Below are positions 49,968 through 58,180 of a stretch of DNA of 64,000 nucleotides, piece by piece. The stretch is from Lysinibacillus xylanilyticus. Lineage in GTDB: Bacteria > Bacillota > Bacilli > Bacillales_A > Planococcaceae. The stretch covers positions 2,501-66,500 of the forward strand of contig NZ_LFXJ01000002.1 in the NCBI RefSeq assembly GCF_001183605.1, read 5' to 3'. Every line of letters begins with the position of its first letter. Positions within the stretch are counted from its first letter, which is position 1. The notes under the pieces were generated by a model. That model saw nothing but the letters and a program-made list of their open reading frames with translations. It did not search any database and was not told the DNA's origin. Both the position numbers and the translations under genes were made by a program.

Positions 49968-52900
49968 TTAATTATAAATCATCTTCGGTAACTTCATTAT
50001 TATTTCATTGCCATTGCCATTGCCGTTGCCATTACCGTTGCCATTACCGTTGCCATTACCGTTGCCATTACCGTTGCCATTGCCATTGCCATTACCGTTG
50101 CCATTACCGTTGCCGTTGCCGTTGCCATTACCATTACCATTGCCATTGCCATTGCCATTGCCATTGCCATTGCCATTGCCATTGCCATTGCCATTGCCAT
50201 TGCCATTGCCATTGCCATTGCCATTGCCATTGCCATTGCCATTGCCATTGCCATTGCCATTGCCATTGCCATTGCCATTGCCATTGCCATTGCCATTGCC
50301 ATTGCCATTGCCATTGCCATTGCCATTGCCATTGCCATTGCCATTGCCATTGCCATTGCCATTGCCATTGCCATTGCCATTGCCATTGCCATTGCCATTG
50401 CCATTGCCATTGCCATTGCCATTGCCATTGCCATTGCCATTGCCATTGCCATTGCCATTGCCATTGCCATTGCCATTGCCATTGCCATTGCCATTGCCAT
50501 TGCCATTGCCATTGCCATTGCCATTGCCATTGCCATTGCCATTGCCATTGCCATTGCCATTGCCATTGCCATTGCCATTGCCATTGCCATTGCCATTGCC
50601 ATTGCCATTGCCATTGCCATTGCCATTGCCATTGCCATTGCCATTGCCATTGCCATTGCCATTGCCATTGCCATTGCCATTGCCATTGCCATTGCCATTG
50701 CCATTGCCATTGCCATTGCCATTGCCATTGCCATTGCCATTGCCATTGCCATTGCCATTGCCATTGCCATTGCCATTGCCATTGCCATTGCCATTGCCAT
50801 TGCCATTGCCATTGCCATTGCCATTGCCATTGCCATTGCCATTGCCATTGCCATTGCCATTGCCATTGCCATTGCCATTGCCATTGCCATTGCCATTGCC
50901 ATTACCATTGCCATTGCCATTACCGTTGCCATTACCGTTGCCGTTGCCGTTACCGTTGCCGTTGCCATTGCCATTGCCATTGCCATTGCCATTGCCATTG
51001 CCATTGCCGTTGCCATTGCCATTGCCATTGCCGTTGCCATTGCCATTGCCGTTGCCGTTGCCATTGCCATTGCCGTTGCCGTTGCCATTGCCATTGTCAT
51101 TACCTGGCTTTACAACCAACACATCAAATGTTAGTGTGTGCTTACCATACGTTACCGTAACCGTTGTGTTACCTTGACCTCTTCCTTTTACAGCCCCTGC
51201 TTTTACAGTAGCTATTTTATCATTCGCCACTTCGTAGGTTGCAAGCTTTGTAACATCTTTTTCTGTTGTTTTACCATCAAAAGTAGTTACTTCAGTAATC
51301 TTAACTGTAACTTCTTTACCTATTCCAGTTTCAACCTGAGCTTGGTCAATTTCTAGTGTTACTTTTGGTTCTTCTATAACAGGTGCTTTAACTGTAACAT
51401 TCATAGTAACTTCATTATCACCGTATGAAATAGTAATTGGAGTCGTGCCCTCACCTACTGCAGTTACTAATCCATTTACTATTGTTGCAACATTTTTATC
51501 TCCAACAACATAAGTAGCTTTTGAAGTTACGTCTTTCTCTGTTTCCTCACCTTCTGCAGGCGTTGCCGTTTCTGTTACCGTAATTTGTGCAGTCTCTCCA
51601 GTTGTTAGGTCTAGCTTAGTTGGATTTACAGAAAGTGCTACTACTGGTTCTACTACTTCTTTTTCATATATCTTCGCTTCACCAACATTCCCTGCAGCAT
51701 CTTTAATTATTACTGATACAGCATTTGTTTCTGCTGTTACTGGGAATGTGAAGCTACCATCTTGATTTAATTCAAAAGCAACTGGCGCTTGTACTTTGCC
51801 ATTTACCGTCGAAACATAGGAAGCTTTTAATTTATCATTTAAATTGTAATCTAAATCATATAAATATAACTCTTCATTGTAGTCGATATACTTATCTGTT
51901 ACCTGTCCTGTAGCGACACCTTTAGCTACTGAACCAGTAATTTCTGGTTTAGTCGTTTTCACGACAATTGGTCCAACATAATCGGAAACTTCTCCTGATG
52001 CTGCAAGACCAGTGAAGTCAATTGTATACAGACCATCTGGAATTGTTGTGGCAGGTGCTGTTCCCCATGGCTTGTACTGCCCACCAACCTTCAGCGTATA
52101 AGAGCCTTTTGCTAGTGCAGTACCTGCATGAAGATAGCCAATGTAGCCGTCTCCGTATTCTCCACCTTCAGGATTCATAATATCCCAAAGCTCGATATAG
52201 TTAGTTGTTACATCTCCAGTTAATGTAAATGAAAGTACAGCTGAGTCTTTCACTCCATCTCCGTTAAAGGATAGGTCTGTTTCTGTAATCTTAAAATCTT
52301 TGATTGCAGTTGCTGCTGCGCTGCCAAAGTCAGCTGCGAATGGCAATGAGATTTCTGTATCTCCACCGCTGATGTAAATATACCCTAGTATTTCAGAGCC
52401 GTTTGGTGCAGTAGCTTTTGAAGCAGTTAATGTAATATTTAAAACTTGCTCACCATCTAGATTAAATGTCGGCTTATCTACTGTAACAGTTGCATCACCA
52501 AATGTTTTTGTCACATCAATTGATACGTTATAATTGCCGCCGTTCCCTTTAATATCTTTTACTAAAACTTGTTTCGTTACAGAAATATCTCGGTCTTTAA
52601 GCGATTGTGGACCGAAAGTAACTGTACCTTTCAAGTTTTCTGTAACTGCACCAGTTGCATCTAAAATTGCGCTATCAAGTGCATAAGCAAGAATTTCCGG
52701 ATGAGCTGCCGCATAAGCATCTACTCGCCCTGCACCTTGAGAAAACACATCGTATTTTGTTTTATCTATAACCTTTGCTGTATTAGAAAGCGCCACTTTT
52801 ACATCGAACGCATTCCAATTCGGATTTGCTTGTTTAACTAATGCAGCAATACCTGCAATATGCGGTGTTGCCATAGAAGTTCCTGTTTTACGGCCATATG

Positions 52901-54713
52901 CTTCCCCATAATCTGCATCAGGGAAATCTTTTTTATACATTGGAATCGTTGACATAATGTTTGTTCCAGGTGCACTTACATCTGGTTTAATATCAAAGTT
53001 TGGTGTAGATGGTCCACGTGAACTTGAATCGTTTACATCATCTCCCAGTGTCTTTGTGGAAGCAAATTTACTAAAACTTACTTTTCCGGCTCCGCCTGCT
53101 AATGCAGCGCGAATTGCAGCGCCATCCGTTTGGGACATATCAAATGTTGGCAGATACTCAAATGCATCACCAAGGAATGTGCCTGAAATGTTCGGGGCAT
53201 TCGTTCCACCAGCAAAGTTATGAATAATTGTTGCGACTGCTCCTTTTGCCTTTGCATTCGCAATTTTATCAACGAATGCGATACTACCACGAGAAATCAA
53301 TGCCACTTTACCTTTTACATCAATTCCTTCAAAGTCTTTTACTTCCCCGTTTCCAGGAACAGCAACTAGGTCAAATTCTCCTTGAAGCTGTGTCGCTATA
53401 TCTTTTCCAAAAGTAGTTCCCATTAATGGAAGCTGTTTTGTTAAGTTGTAGTTGCCAACCTTAACATTCACTTCCCCGTTATACATTGTTTCAGGATTTG
53501 TTGTGTTACCAACAGCAATTCCTAAACGAGCGGTTGCAGGCGTACCCATCGTTCCGCGATTCGGACCCTCATTCCCTGTTGCAACTACTCCGATTGTTCC
53601 AGCCATCATTGCATTATTAATAGCAAATGAACCAGCATCCGTTTCAGAGTTAGCTCCCCCGCCAAGTGAAAGGTTGATAACGTCCATTTTTTCTTTTACA
53701 GCAGTTTCAATTGCTTTGACAATACCAGATGTAGCTCCACTTCCGTACGCCCCAAGAACTCGATAAGCATAAAGGTCTACTTTTGGAGCAATTCCTTTAA
53801 TACCGAATTTGTTAGCTCCGATTGCTGCAATTGTTCCAGCAACATGTGTACCGTGAGAAGTATAGAACGCACTACCCTTTTCATTAAATTCAGGTGTCCC
53901 GGCTGGGCGCTCCGAAGGCGATGTTTCCGATGCATCGTCATCTTTTCGAGGCTTCGTATAAGTTGCTGAGTTCGGAATAAAGTTTTTTCCACCTTTGTAA
54001 ACTCCAGCGAACTCAGGGTGATCTACATCAATACCAGTATCTAATACTGCTACTTTTACTCCTTGTCCTTCAAGTCCTTCCTTCCAAAGCTGTTCAATGC
54101 CAAGGAAAGAATTACTTGTATTCATTTGAGCTTCTAATTGATCTTCCTTAATAAGTTCCGATGATTTCATTGTATTATCTTCTGATGCGGAAACAATTGC
54201 ATCAGGTTCGATTAATGTAATTCCTTCTACTGTAAGCAGTTTCGGGAGATCATTTGCTTTCACAGTTGCCGCAAAACCGTTTAAAACAGTATCAAATGTG
54301 TATCCTTGAGTCATCTGAACATTTTTAGCAGCTAACTCTTCTTTAACTTCTGCTTGTTGTTCTTTTACATTTGAACGAACTTCATTTTCTTGGGCTTTAG
54401 AGAATTCTTCGCCTTTAACTAGGCTCATTCCTTCCTCTAGTGCCACAGGCTTTTCAGATAAGTGAACGATGACTGCAACTTTTTGATTGCCTGATACATT
54501 TTGTAAGCTTTCGTGAAGAGTTGGCCCATCTTTAGACAAGCTTAGCTGTTCAGCAATAGCCGCCTTTAGTTGAATTATACTTTCACTTTGACCATCCTGC
54601 TTGAATGGCTTCGATTCTTTAGCACTAGCACTCGACAATGGAACCAATAGATAAAGCACCATAACGAAAGCTAGAATACTACTTAAGAACTTCGTAAACT
54701 TAAAATTTTTCAA
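49968..54713 (-). CDS. Secreted subtilisin-like protease with giant Gly-Asn tail
   Basis: The 1,581-residue preproprotein starts with a signal peptide (cleavage near SSASA, residue 31). An I9 propeptide (about 75-175) precedes an S8 domain with Asp in VAVLDTGIDVDHPEF, His in SHGTHVAGTI and Ser in GTSMATPHIAG. A PA domain is inserted between His and Ser. Fn3-like and two bacterial Ig-like modules (VTSKATYVVGDKNVATI; VTKLATYEVANDKIATV) follow. Residues 1204-1569 are almost pure Gly-Asn repeats, then EIIMKLPKMIYN. No LPxTG or SLH anchor is visible. The core resembles Vpr/minor extracellular proteases. The start is TTG after GGAAGGGG. Confidence 0.93.
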   Translation of the reverse strand: MKNFKFTKFLSSILAFVMVLYLLVPLSSASAKESKPFKQDGQSESIIQLKAAIAEQLSLSKDGPTLHESLQNVSGNQKVAVIVHLSEKPVALEEGMSLVKGEEFSKAQENEVRSNVKEQQAEVKEELAAKNVQMTQGYTFDTVLNGFAATVKANDLPKLLTVEGITLIEPDAIVSASEDNTMKSSELIKEDQLEAQMNTSNSFLGIEQLWKEGLEGQGVKVAVLDTGIDVDHPEFAGVYKGGKNFIPNSATYTKPRKDDDASETSPSERPAGTPEFNEKGSAFYTSHGTHVAGTIAAIGANKFGIKGIAPKVDLYAYRVLGAYGSGATSGIVKAIETAVKEKMDVINLSLGGGANSETDAGSFAINNAMMAGTIGVVATGNEGPNRGTMGTPATARLGIAVGNTTNPETMYNGEVNVKVGNYNLTKQLPLMGTTFGKDIATQLQGEFDLVAVPGNGEVKDFEGIDVKGKVALISRGSIAFVDKIANAKAKGAVATIIHNFAGGTNAPNISGTFLGDAFEYLPTFDMSQTDGAAIRAALAGGAGKVSFSKFASTKTLGDDVNDSSSRGPSTPNFDIKPDVSAPGTNIMSTIPMYKKDFPDADYGEAYGRKTGTSMATPHIAGIAALVKQANPNWNAFDVKVALSNTAKVIDKTKYDVFSQGAGRVDAYAAAHPEILAYALDSAILDATGAVTENLKGTVTFGPQSLKDRDISVTKQVLVKDIKGNGGNYNVSIDVTKTFGDATVTVDKPTFNLDGEQVLNITLTASKATAPNGSEILGYIYISGGDTEISLPFAADFGSAAATAIKDFKITETDLSFNGDGVKDSAVLSFTLTGDVTTNYIELWDIMNPEGGEYGDGYIGYLHAGTALAKGSYTLKVGGQYKPWGTAPATTIPDGLYTIDFTGLAASGEVSDYVGPIVVKTTKPEITGSVAKGVATGQVTDKYIDYNEELYLYDLDYNLNDKLKASYVSTVNGKVQAPVAFELNQDGSFTFPVTAETNAVSVIIKDAAGNVGEAKIYEKEVVEPVVALSVNPTKLDLTTGETAQITVTETATPAEGEETEKDVTSKATYVVGDKNVATIVNGLVTAVGEGTTPITISYGDNEVTMNVTVKAPVIEEPKVTLEIDQAQVETGIGKEVTVKITEVTTFDGKTTEKDVTKLATYEVANDKIATVKAGAVKGRGQGNTTVTVTYGKHTLTFDVLVVKPGNDNGNGNGNGNGNGNGNGNGNGNGNGNGNGNGNGNGNGNGNGNGNGNGNGNGNGNGNGNGNGNGNGNGNGNGNGNGNGNGNGNGNGNGNGNGNGNGNGNGNGNGNGNGNGNGNGNGNGNGNGNGNGNGNGNGNGNGNGNGNGNGNGNGNGNGNGNGNGNGNGNGNGNGNGNGNGNGNGNGNGNGNGNGNGNGNGNGNGNGNGNGNGNGNGNGNGNGNGNGNGNGNGNGNGNGNGNGNGNGNGNGNGNGNGNGNGNGNGNGNGNGNGNGNGNGNGNGNGNGNGNGNGNGNGNGNGNGNGNGNGNGNGNGNGNGNGNGNGNGNGNGNGNGNGNGNGNGNGNGNGNGNGNGNGNGNGNGNGNGNGNGNEIIMKLPKMIYN
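50007..51104 (-). repeat. Hexanucleotide tract encoding (Gly-Asn)n
   Basis: The plus strand shows CCATTG repeated about 183 times, with a central block of over 100 perfect units and flanks carrying CCGTTG and CCATTA variants. The perfect centre with varied edges suggests recent expansion. Unit length is six, so gains or losses keep the frame. The exact copy number is prone to assembly error. Confidence 0.95.
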
Positions 54714-55218
54714 ATCTCATTTCCCCTTCCACCTTTAATTGTCACACTTTTCAGTTTAGTGTGATATTTCCAATTTATCATATGGAAACAAATGTGAATA
54801 TATGAATATTTAAATATTCCAAAATATTGATAATTAGTATCAGTTTATCAAATATAGATTAAATCTATTTTCCTAGTAATTTAATAAAAAGGTAGAACTT
54901 TCAAATGAGGAATGACTTGCAGTAATTCACTAATTTTTTCAATTAATCCTATCAATGCAGCAGTTGTTGGTACAGTCAGTGGTGTAATTGCTTATAGAGA
55001 AATTAGGAGGGTAGTAAGAGGAGTGATTGGAGGAGAATTATTATCTTTTTTAACAACAATTTGATTAATAATAGAATGTAGAAAATCTTTTTGTTGTTCA
55101 GGGTAAGAGTGGGTAATATTTTAGAAAACTCACTTAAAACCATAGAGATCGGTTTTAACCTGAACAAAGAAAGGGGGCCAAAGCGAAGAAAAAATATAGC
55201 GCACCTTAGTATGTTAAA
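54714..55218. other. Gap upstream of the protease gene
   Basis: The first 200 bp are very A/T-rich and should hold the protease promoter, which I cannot fix exactly. The remainder holds one short frame, listed separately, and runs to att copy 4. Confidence 0.5.
54912..55064 (+). CDS. Possible 50-residue peptide
   Basis: The frame reads MTCSNSLIFSINPINAAVVG, then TVSGVIAYREIRRVVRGVIG and GELLSFLTTI. It has a hydrophobic, glycine-containing middle and a basic patch. GAGGA abuts the ATG too closely for good initiation. It could be a small membrane-active peptide or the remnant of a larger gene. Confidence 0.3.
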   Translation: MTCSNSLIFSINPINAAVVGTVSGVIAYREIRRVVRGVIGGELLSFLTTI

Positions 55219-55240
55219 GGGAACCGTATCATAAGTAAGG
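55219..55240 (+). other. att4: SCC-like attachment site, copy 4
   Basis: GGGAACCGTATCATAAGTAA then GG. It is followed by a terminator homologous to that of rlmH. Confidence 0.75.
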
Positions 55241-55246
55241 TTATTA

Positions 55247-55297
55247 AAAAGACCACACCTAGAACGTTGATATTACAATGTTTTAGGTATTTTTATT
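55247..55297 (+). terminator. Diverged copy of the rlmH terminator
   Basis: AAAAAGACCACACCTAGAAC..TTGATATTACAATGTTTTAGG matches the hairpin at 45024-45070 in order and spacing. It still folds (CCTAGAACGTTG / CAATGTTTTAGG) and ends in T. Confidence 0.7.
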
Positions 55298-55352
55298 AAC
55301 TCTAAATTAAAGTTATGATAAGCTAGAAAAGGGAAATTTAGGAGAAATGCTG

Positions 55353-55679
55353 ATGAAAAAGCTTTGGCGATGGGTTGGTCTAGTAGTTATCTATATAATT
55401 GGCATTTATCTTAGTCTCTTATCTGGTGTATATCTTTTGGATGGTAGAACAGCTTTAGATACGAAGAAGATCGACAACAACATAAAGAAATTGCGGATGT
55501 ATCCATGGTTTAATGAACTATATGAACATGAAGAACATCACCGTTCATTCTTTGCAAATATAAAAGTTAGAAAATACTTAGAAAGCTCTATACGTGTTTC
55601 TAGGTTACTTAACAATGAGCGGGAGCAAAAAAGGTTTATAAGAATGTTAGAAGAAGTAGCGCAAGTACGAAAAAAATGA
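55353..55679 (+). CDS. Small membrane-anchored protein, unknown
   Basis: This 108-residue protein has one N-terminal membrane segment (WVGLVVIYIIGIYLSLLSGV) and a charged, helical C-terminal part (KVRKYLESSIRVSRLLNNER). I recognise no family. The ATG at 55353 is preferred because GGAG lies eight bases upstream; an ATG two codons earlier is too close to it. It is the only gene between att copies 4 and 5. Confidence 0.65.
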   Translation: MKKLWRWVGLVVIYIIGIYLSLLSGVYLLDGRTALDTKKIDNNIKKLRMYPWFNELYEHEEHHRSFFANIKVRKYLESSIRVSRLLNNEREQKRFIRMLEEVAQVRKK

Positions 55680-55700
55680 ACCGAGCTTAAATAATTTACA

Positions 55701-55729
55701 GAAATGTATCATAAGCAAGTGCGGTTTTT
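55701..55729 (+). other. att5: SCC-like attachment site, copy 5
   Basis: GAAATGTATCATAAGCAAGT then GCGGTTTTT. The rlmH stop codon is replaced by CAA, and the right flank GTGCGGTTT is identical to copy 1. Confidence 0.7.
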
Positions 55730-55745
55730 ATCGGAGGGTCGAATA

Positions 55746-56345
55746 ATGAAAAAGGCAGAAAAGATGGATGAGTATTTTAATTCTTATGGGAAAGAAATTA
55801 GTAGTTCTGAGATTTGTCATGTTGTAGATTTAATTTTCAAGATTAATTTAGATGAGGCACCTATTTTATCGAAAGAGAAGGAAAAGGCAGATGGATTTTC
55901 TTCATCAACAGGAAGAGAAGCGATAGATTCCCATCTAAATCAATACGACAGCGAAATCACAGGGGCAGAAGTTCGTAAAATAATAAATGAAATTTTTGGT
56001 GTTAATTTAGAAGCGATATCATCATTAGAAGGAGCAAGAATTTCTTTATATTCAAAAGGTCAGTGGATTGTACAACATGAAAAAGACTTATTTGTAGTAT
56101 ACACTGGAGAAAGTGATATTGATGTGAAGGTCTTTCCAACACAATATTTCACTGAACAAACTGGGCTAGTAGAATTACCTACTGACTTACAACATGCACT
56201 AACGAGTATAGGGTATTACTTCGATGAGAAAAGCGATAGTTACTATTTCTCAAACCCCACAGGTGAAGCTGTTCCAGATGCCTTCAAAGGAAAAACAATA
56301 GGCGCTATACTTGGAGTCATTCAACATTCATTTTCAAATTTATAA
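55746..56345 (+). CDS. Unknown protein with duplicated N-terminal helical module
   Basis: The 199 residues carry two similar units, MDEYFNSYGKEISSSEICHV (about 5-40) and IDSHLNQYDSEITGAEVRKI (about 60-90), each followed by an IFxxNLxxA motif. A beta-rich C-terminal domain (ISLYSKGQWIVQHEKDLFVV; VKVFPTQYFTEQTG) follows. No signal peptide or membrane segment is seen. I recognise no named family. The ATG at 55746 follows GGAGGG; the longer frame starts within att copy 5. Confidence 0.75.
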   Translation: MKKAEKMDEYFNSYGKEISSSEICHVVDLIFKINLDEAPILSKEKEKADGFSSSTGREAIDSHLNQYDSEITGAEVRKIINEIFGVNLEAISSLEGARISLYSKGQWIVQHEKDLFVVYTGESDIDVKVFPTQYFTEQTGLVELPTDLQHALTSIGYYFDEKSDSYYFSNPTGEAVPDAFKGKTIGAILGVIQHSFSNL

Positions 56346-56430
56346 ACAAACGGATACATAGAAGCTATTAGTTGGAGATAGAAAAATGTAATTATCCATA
56401 GACATAACAGGGAAGTATAACTAGAAGAGA

Positions 56431-56476
56431 AAAAAAGTCATATAGGGGAATATGATTCCCATCTATATGACTTTTC
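56431..56476. terminator. Bidirectional terminator
   Basis: AAAAGTCATATAG pairs with CTATATGACTTTT around a loop holding a small inner hairpin, between convergent genes. Confidence 0.85.
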
Positions 56477-56504
56477 ACATTTAGTTATACAACTTTATAA
56501 ACTC

Positions 56505-58151
56505 TTACTTTCCGAAAGAAGATAAAAATTTAACTCGGTCTCCCATAGGAGGCGTATTATTATCTGTTAAAACTACTTCCAAGACTGCTGGACCATTTAA
56601 ATTCGATAAGTTATTAATCATATCTTGGTTAATATCTTGTAGTTCCGTTACTTGGAAACTCGGTATACCCATAGCTGAAGCCAAAGCACTAATACTAACT
56701 GGATTTTGCTCAAAAGATGGGTGAGTACGGTGGAACTGTAGATTATGTCCATGGTATACCATTCCTAAACGAGCATTATTCATAACAATAAATAAAATTG
56801 GTAGATTGTATTCTTTTGCTGTTAATATTTCCATTCCATGCATGAAAAAGCAACCATCACCTGTGATACATACAACAGGGCGTTCTGGTTCAGCTAACTT
56901 TGAGCCAATGGCAGAACCAATTCCACTTCCCATTGCACCAAAATGGACATTAATATCAAAGGTATCATAATCTAAAACATTCATGTGATGAATGACATAG
57001 GACATAAATTCACCAATATCAATTGTATACCTAGTGGAAGATGGTAAATATTTTTGAATATTTAATAGAACGTTTTTCGTATTATACTCCTCTGTATCTC
57101 CAAGAAGCTCTTTATTTTCTTTAACCTCAAGTGCAGTCCCTTTTTTTGTTGCCCCTTTAGCTTTTAATTCTTCTATAAGGAATAGTAAACTTAAATTTAT
57201 ATCACCTAGCACAGGTATATCAATTTCATATTTTCGATTGAACACCGTTTGATCATAGTCCATTTGTATAGAAAAACGATTTTTCGTAAGATTTAAGTTG
57301 TAGTTATTTGTTGCTGTTTCTCCTAAACTTGAACCTACGATTAACAATACTTGACCATCGCCTTCAGCTATTAATTCTGAGGCAGCTTCGTGGCCAGCAA
57401 AACCGAAAACACCAGCCAGAAGAGGATGATTCTCTGGAATGTATCCTTTTGCTTGTGGTGTTGTTAGAATCGGCCAATTCAGTATTTCAGCTAACTCTAG
57501 TAATTCCTCAACTGAGTTCCTTACCCCTTGTCCTACCAAAATGTAACCATTTTTTCTTTTCATTAGCTCTTCAGCTACATTGTTAATGGTATCTATATTA
57601 GGAACTATTGCTGTTCTTTTTGGTGGGGCTGGTATTTCTATGTTTTGAACTATTTCGTGTTGAACATCTATTGGTATAGCAATATGTACTGGACCAGGCA
57701 CTCCTGACATAGCGATTTCAGTGGCCTTTACTACTTCTTTCAGTAAATCCTTTGATTCTTTAACCGTTACACTATATTTAGTGACTGGTTGGAAGATTGG
57801 TTGAGCATCCAACTCTTGAGAAGCATTTAAACCGATTGTGTTAACTGGAACAGCACCGGTTAAAAATAAAACCGGTAAATGTTCCCGCATGGCATTTGCA
57901 GCACCTGTTACTAGGTTTGTTCCACCAGGTCCACTACAAGCAATACATACACTCATCTGGTTTGTATATTTTGCGTAAGCTGCGGCCATGTAGGTCGCAG
58001 CGCCTTCATGTTTTGTTACAATCGGAGTTATTTCTTTCATATCATACAGTTCATCAAAAAATGCATTGACTGAACCTGCTGGAATACCAAAAATATATTG
58101 AACACCGTTACTTTTTAAATATTCTAAGACCGTACGAGCTGCTTTCATCAT
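56505..58151 (-). CDS. Thiamine diphosphate enzyme, acetolactate synthase-like
   Basis: The 548 residues follow the three-domain pattern of the pyruvate oxidase/acetolactate synthase family. The N-terminal domain holds the catalytic Glu in TKHEGAATYMA, and the C-terminal domain the thiamine diphosphate motif GDGCFFMHGMEILTAKE..NN. No acetolactate decarboxylase or small subunit lies beside it, so it may be a catabolic acetolactate synthase or a different 2-oxo acid enzyme. It is 29 bp downstream of the GGDEF-EAL gene and probably cotranscribed. AAAGGAGA precedes two adjacent ATG codons. Confidence 0.82.
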   Translation of the reverse strand: MMKAARTVLEYLKSNGVQYIFGIPAGSVNAFFDELYDMKEITPIVTKHEGAATYMAAAYAKYTNQMSVCIACSGPGGTNLVTGAANAMREHLPVLFLTGAVPVNTIGLNASQELDAQPIFQPVTKYSVTVKESKDLLKEVVKATEIAMSGVPGPVHIAIPIDVQHEIVQNIEIPAPPKRTAIVPNIDTINNVAEELMKRKNGYILVGQGVRNSVEELLELAEILNWPILTTPQAKGYIPENHPLLAGVFGFAGHEAASELIAEGDGQVLLIVGSSLGETATNNYNLNLTKNRFSIQMDYDQTVFNRKYEIDIPVLGDINLSLLFLIEELKAKGATKKGTALEVKENKELLGDTEEYNTKNVLLNIQKYLPSSTRYTIDIGEFMSYVIHHMNVLDYDTFDINVHFGAMGSGIGSAIGSKLAEPERPVVCITGDGCFFMHGMEILTAKEYNLPILFIVMNNARLGMVYHGHNLQFHRTHPSFEQNPVSISALASAMGIPSFQVTELQDINQDMINNLSNLNGPAVLEVVLTDNNTPPMGDRVKFLSSFGK

Positions 58152-58180
58152 AAATCTCCTTTATATTCAAAAATAGAGCA

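Noticed and set aside
50007..51104. CRISPR array
   Set aside because: The repeat unit is six bases without spacers; it is a coding microsatellite.
50000..51177. Long frames on both strands coding (Pro-Leu)n and (Met-Ala)n, 366-389 codons
   Set aside because: They are other-frame readings of the CCATTG repeat tract; no ribosome-binding site and no independent sequence.
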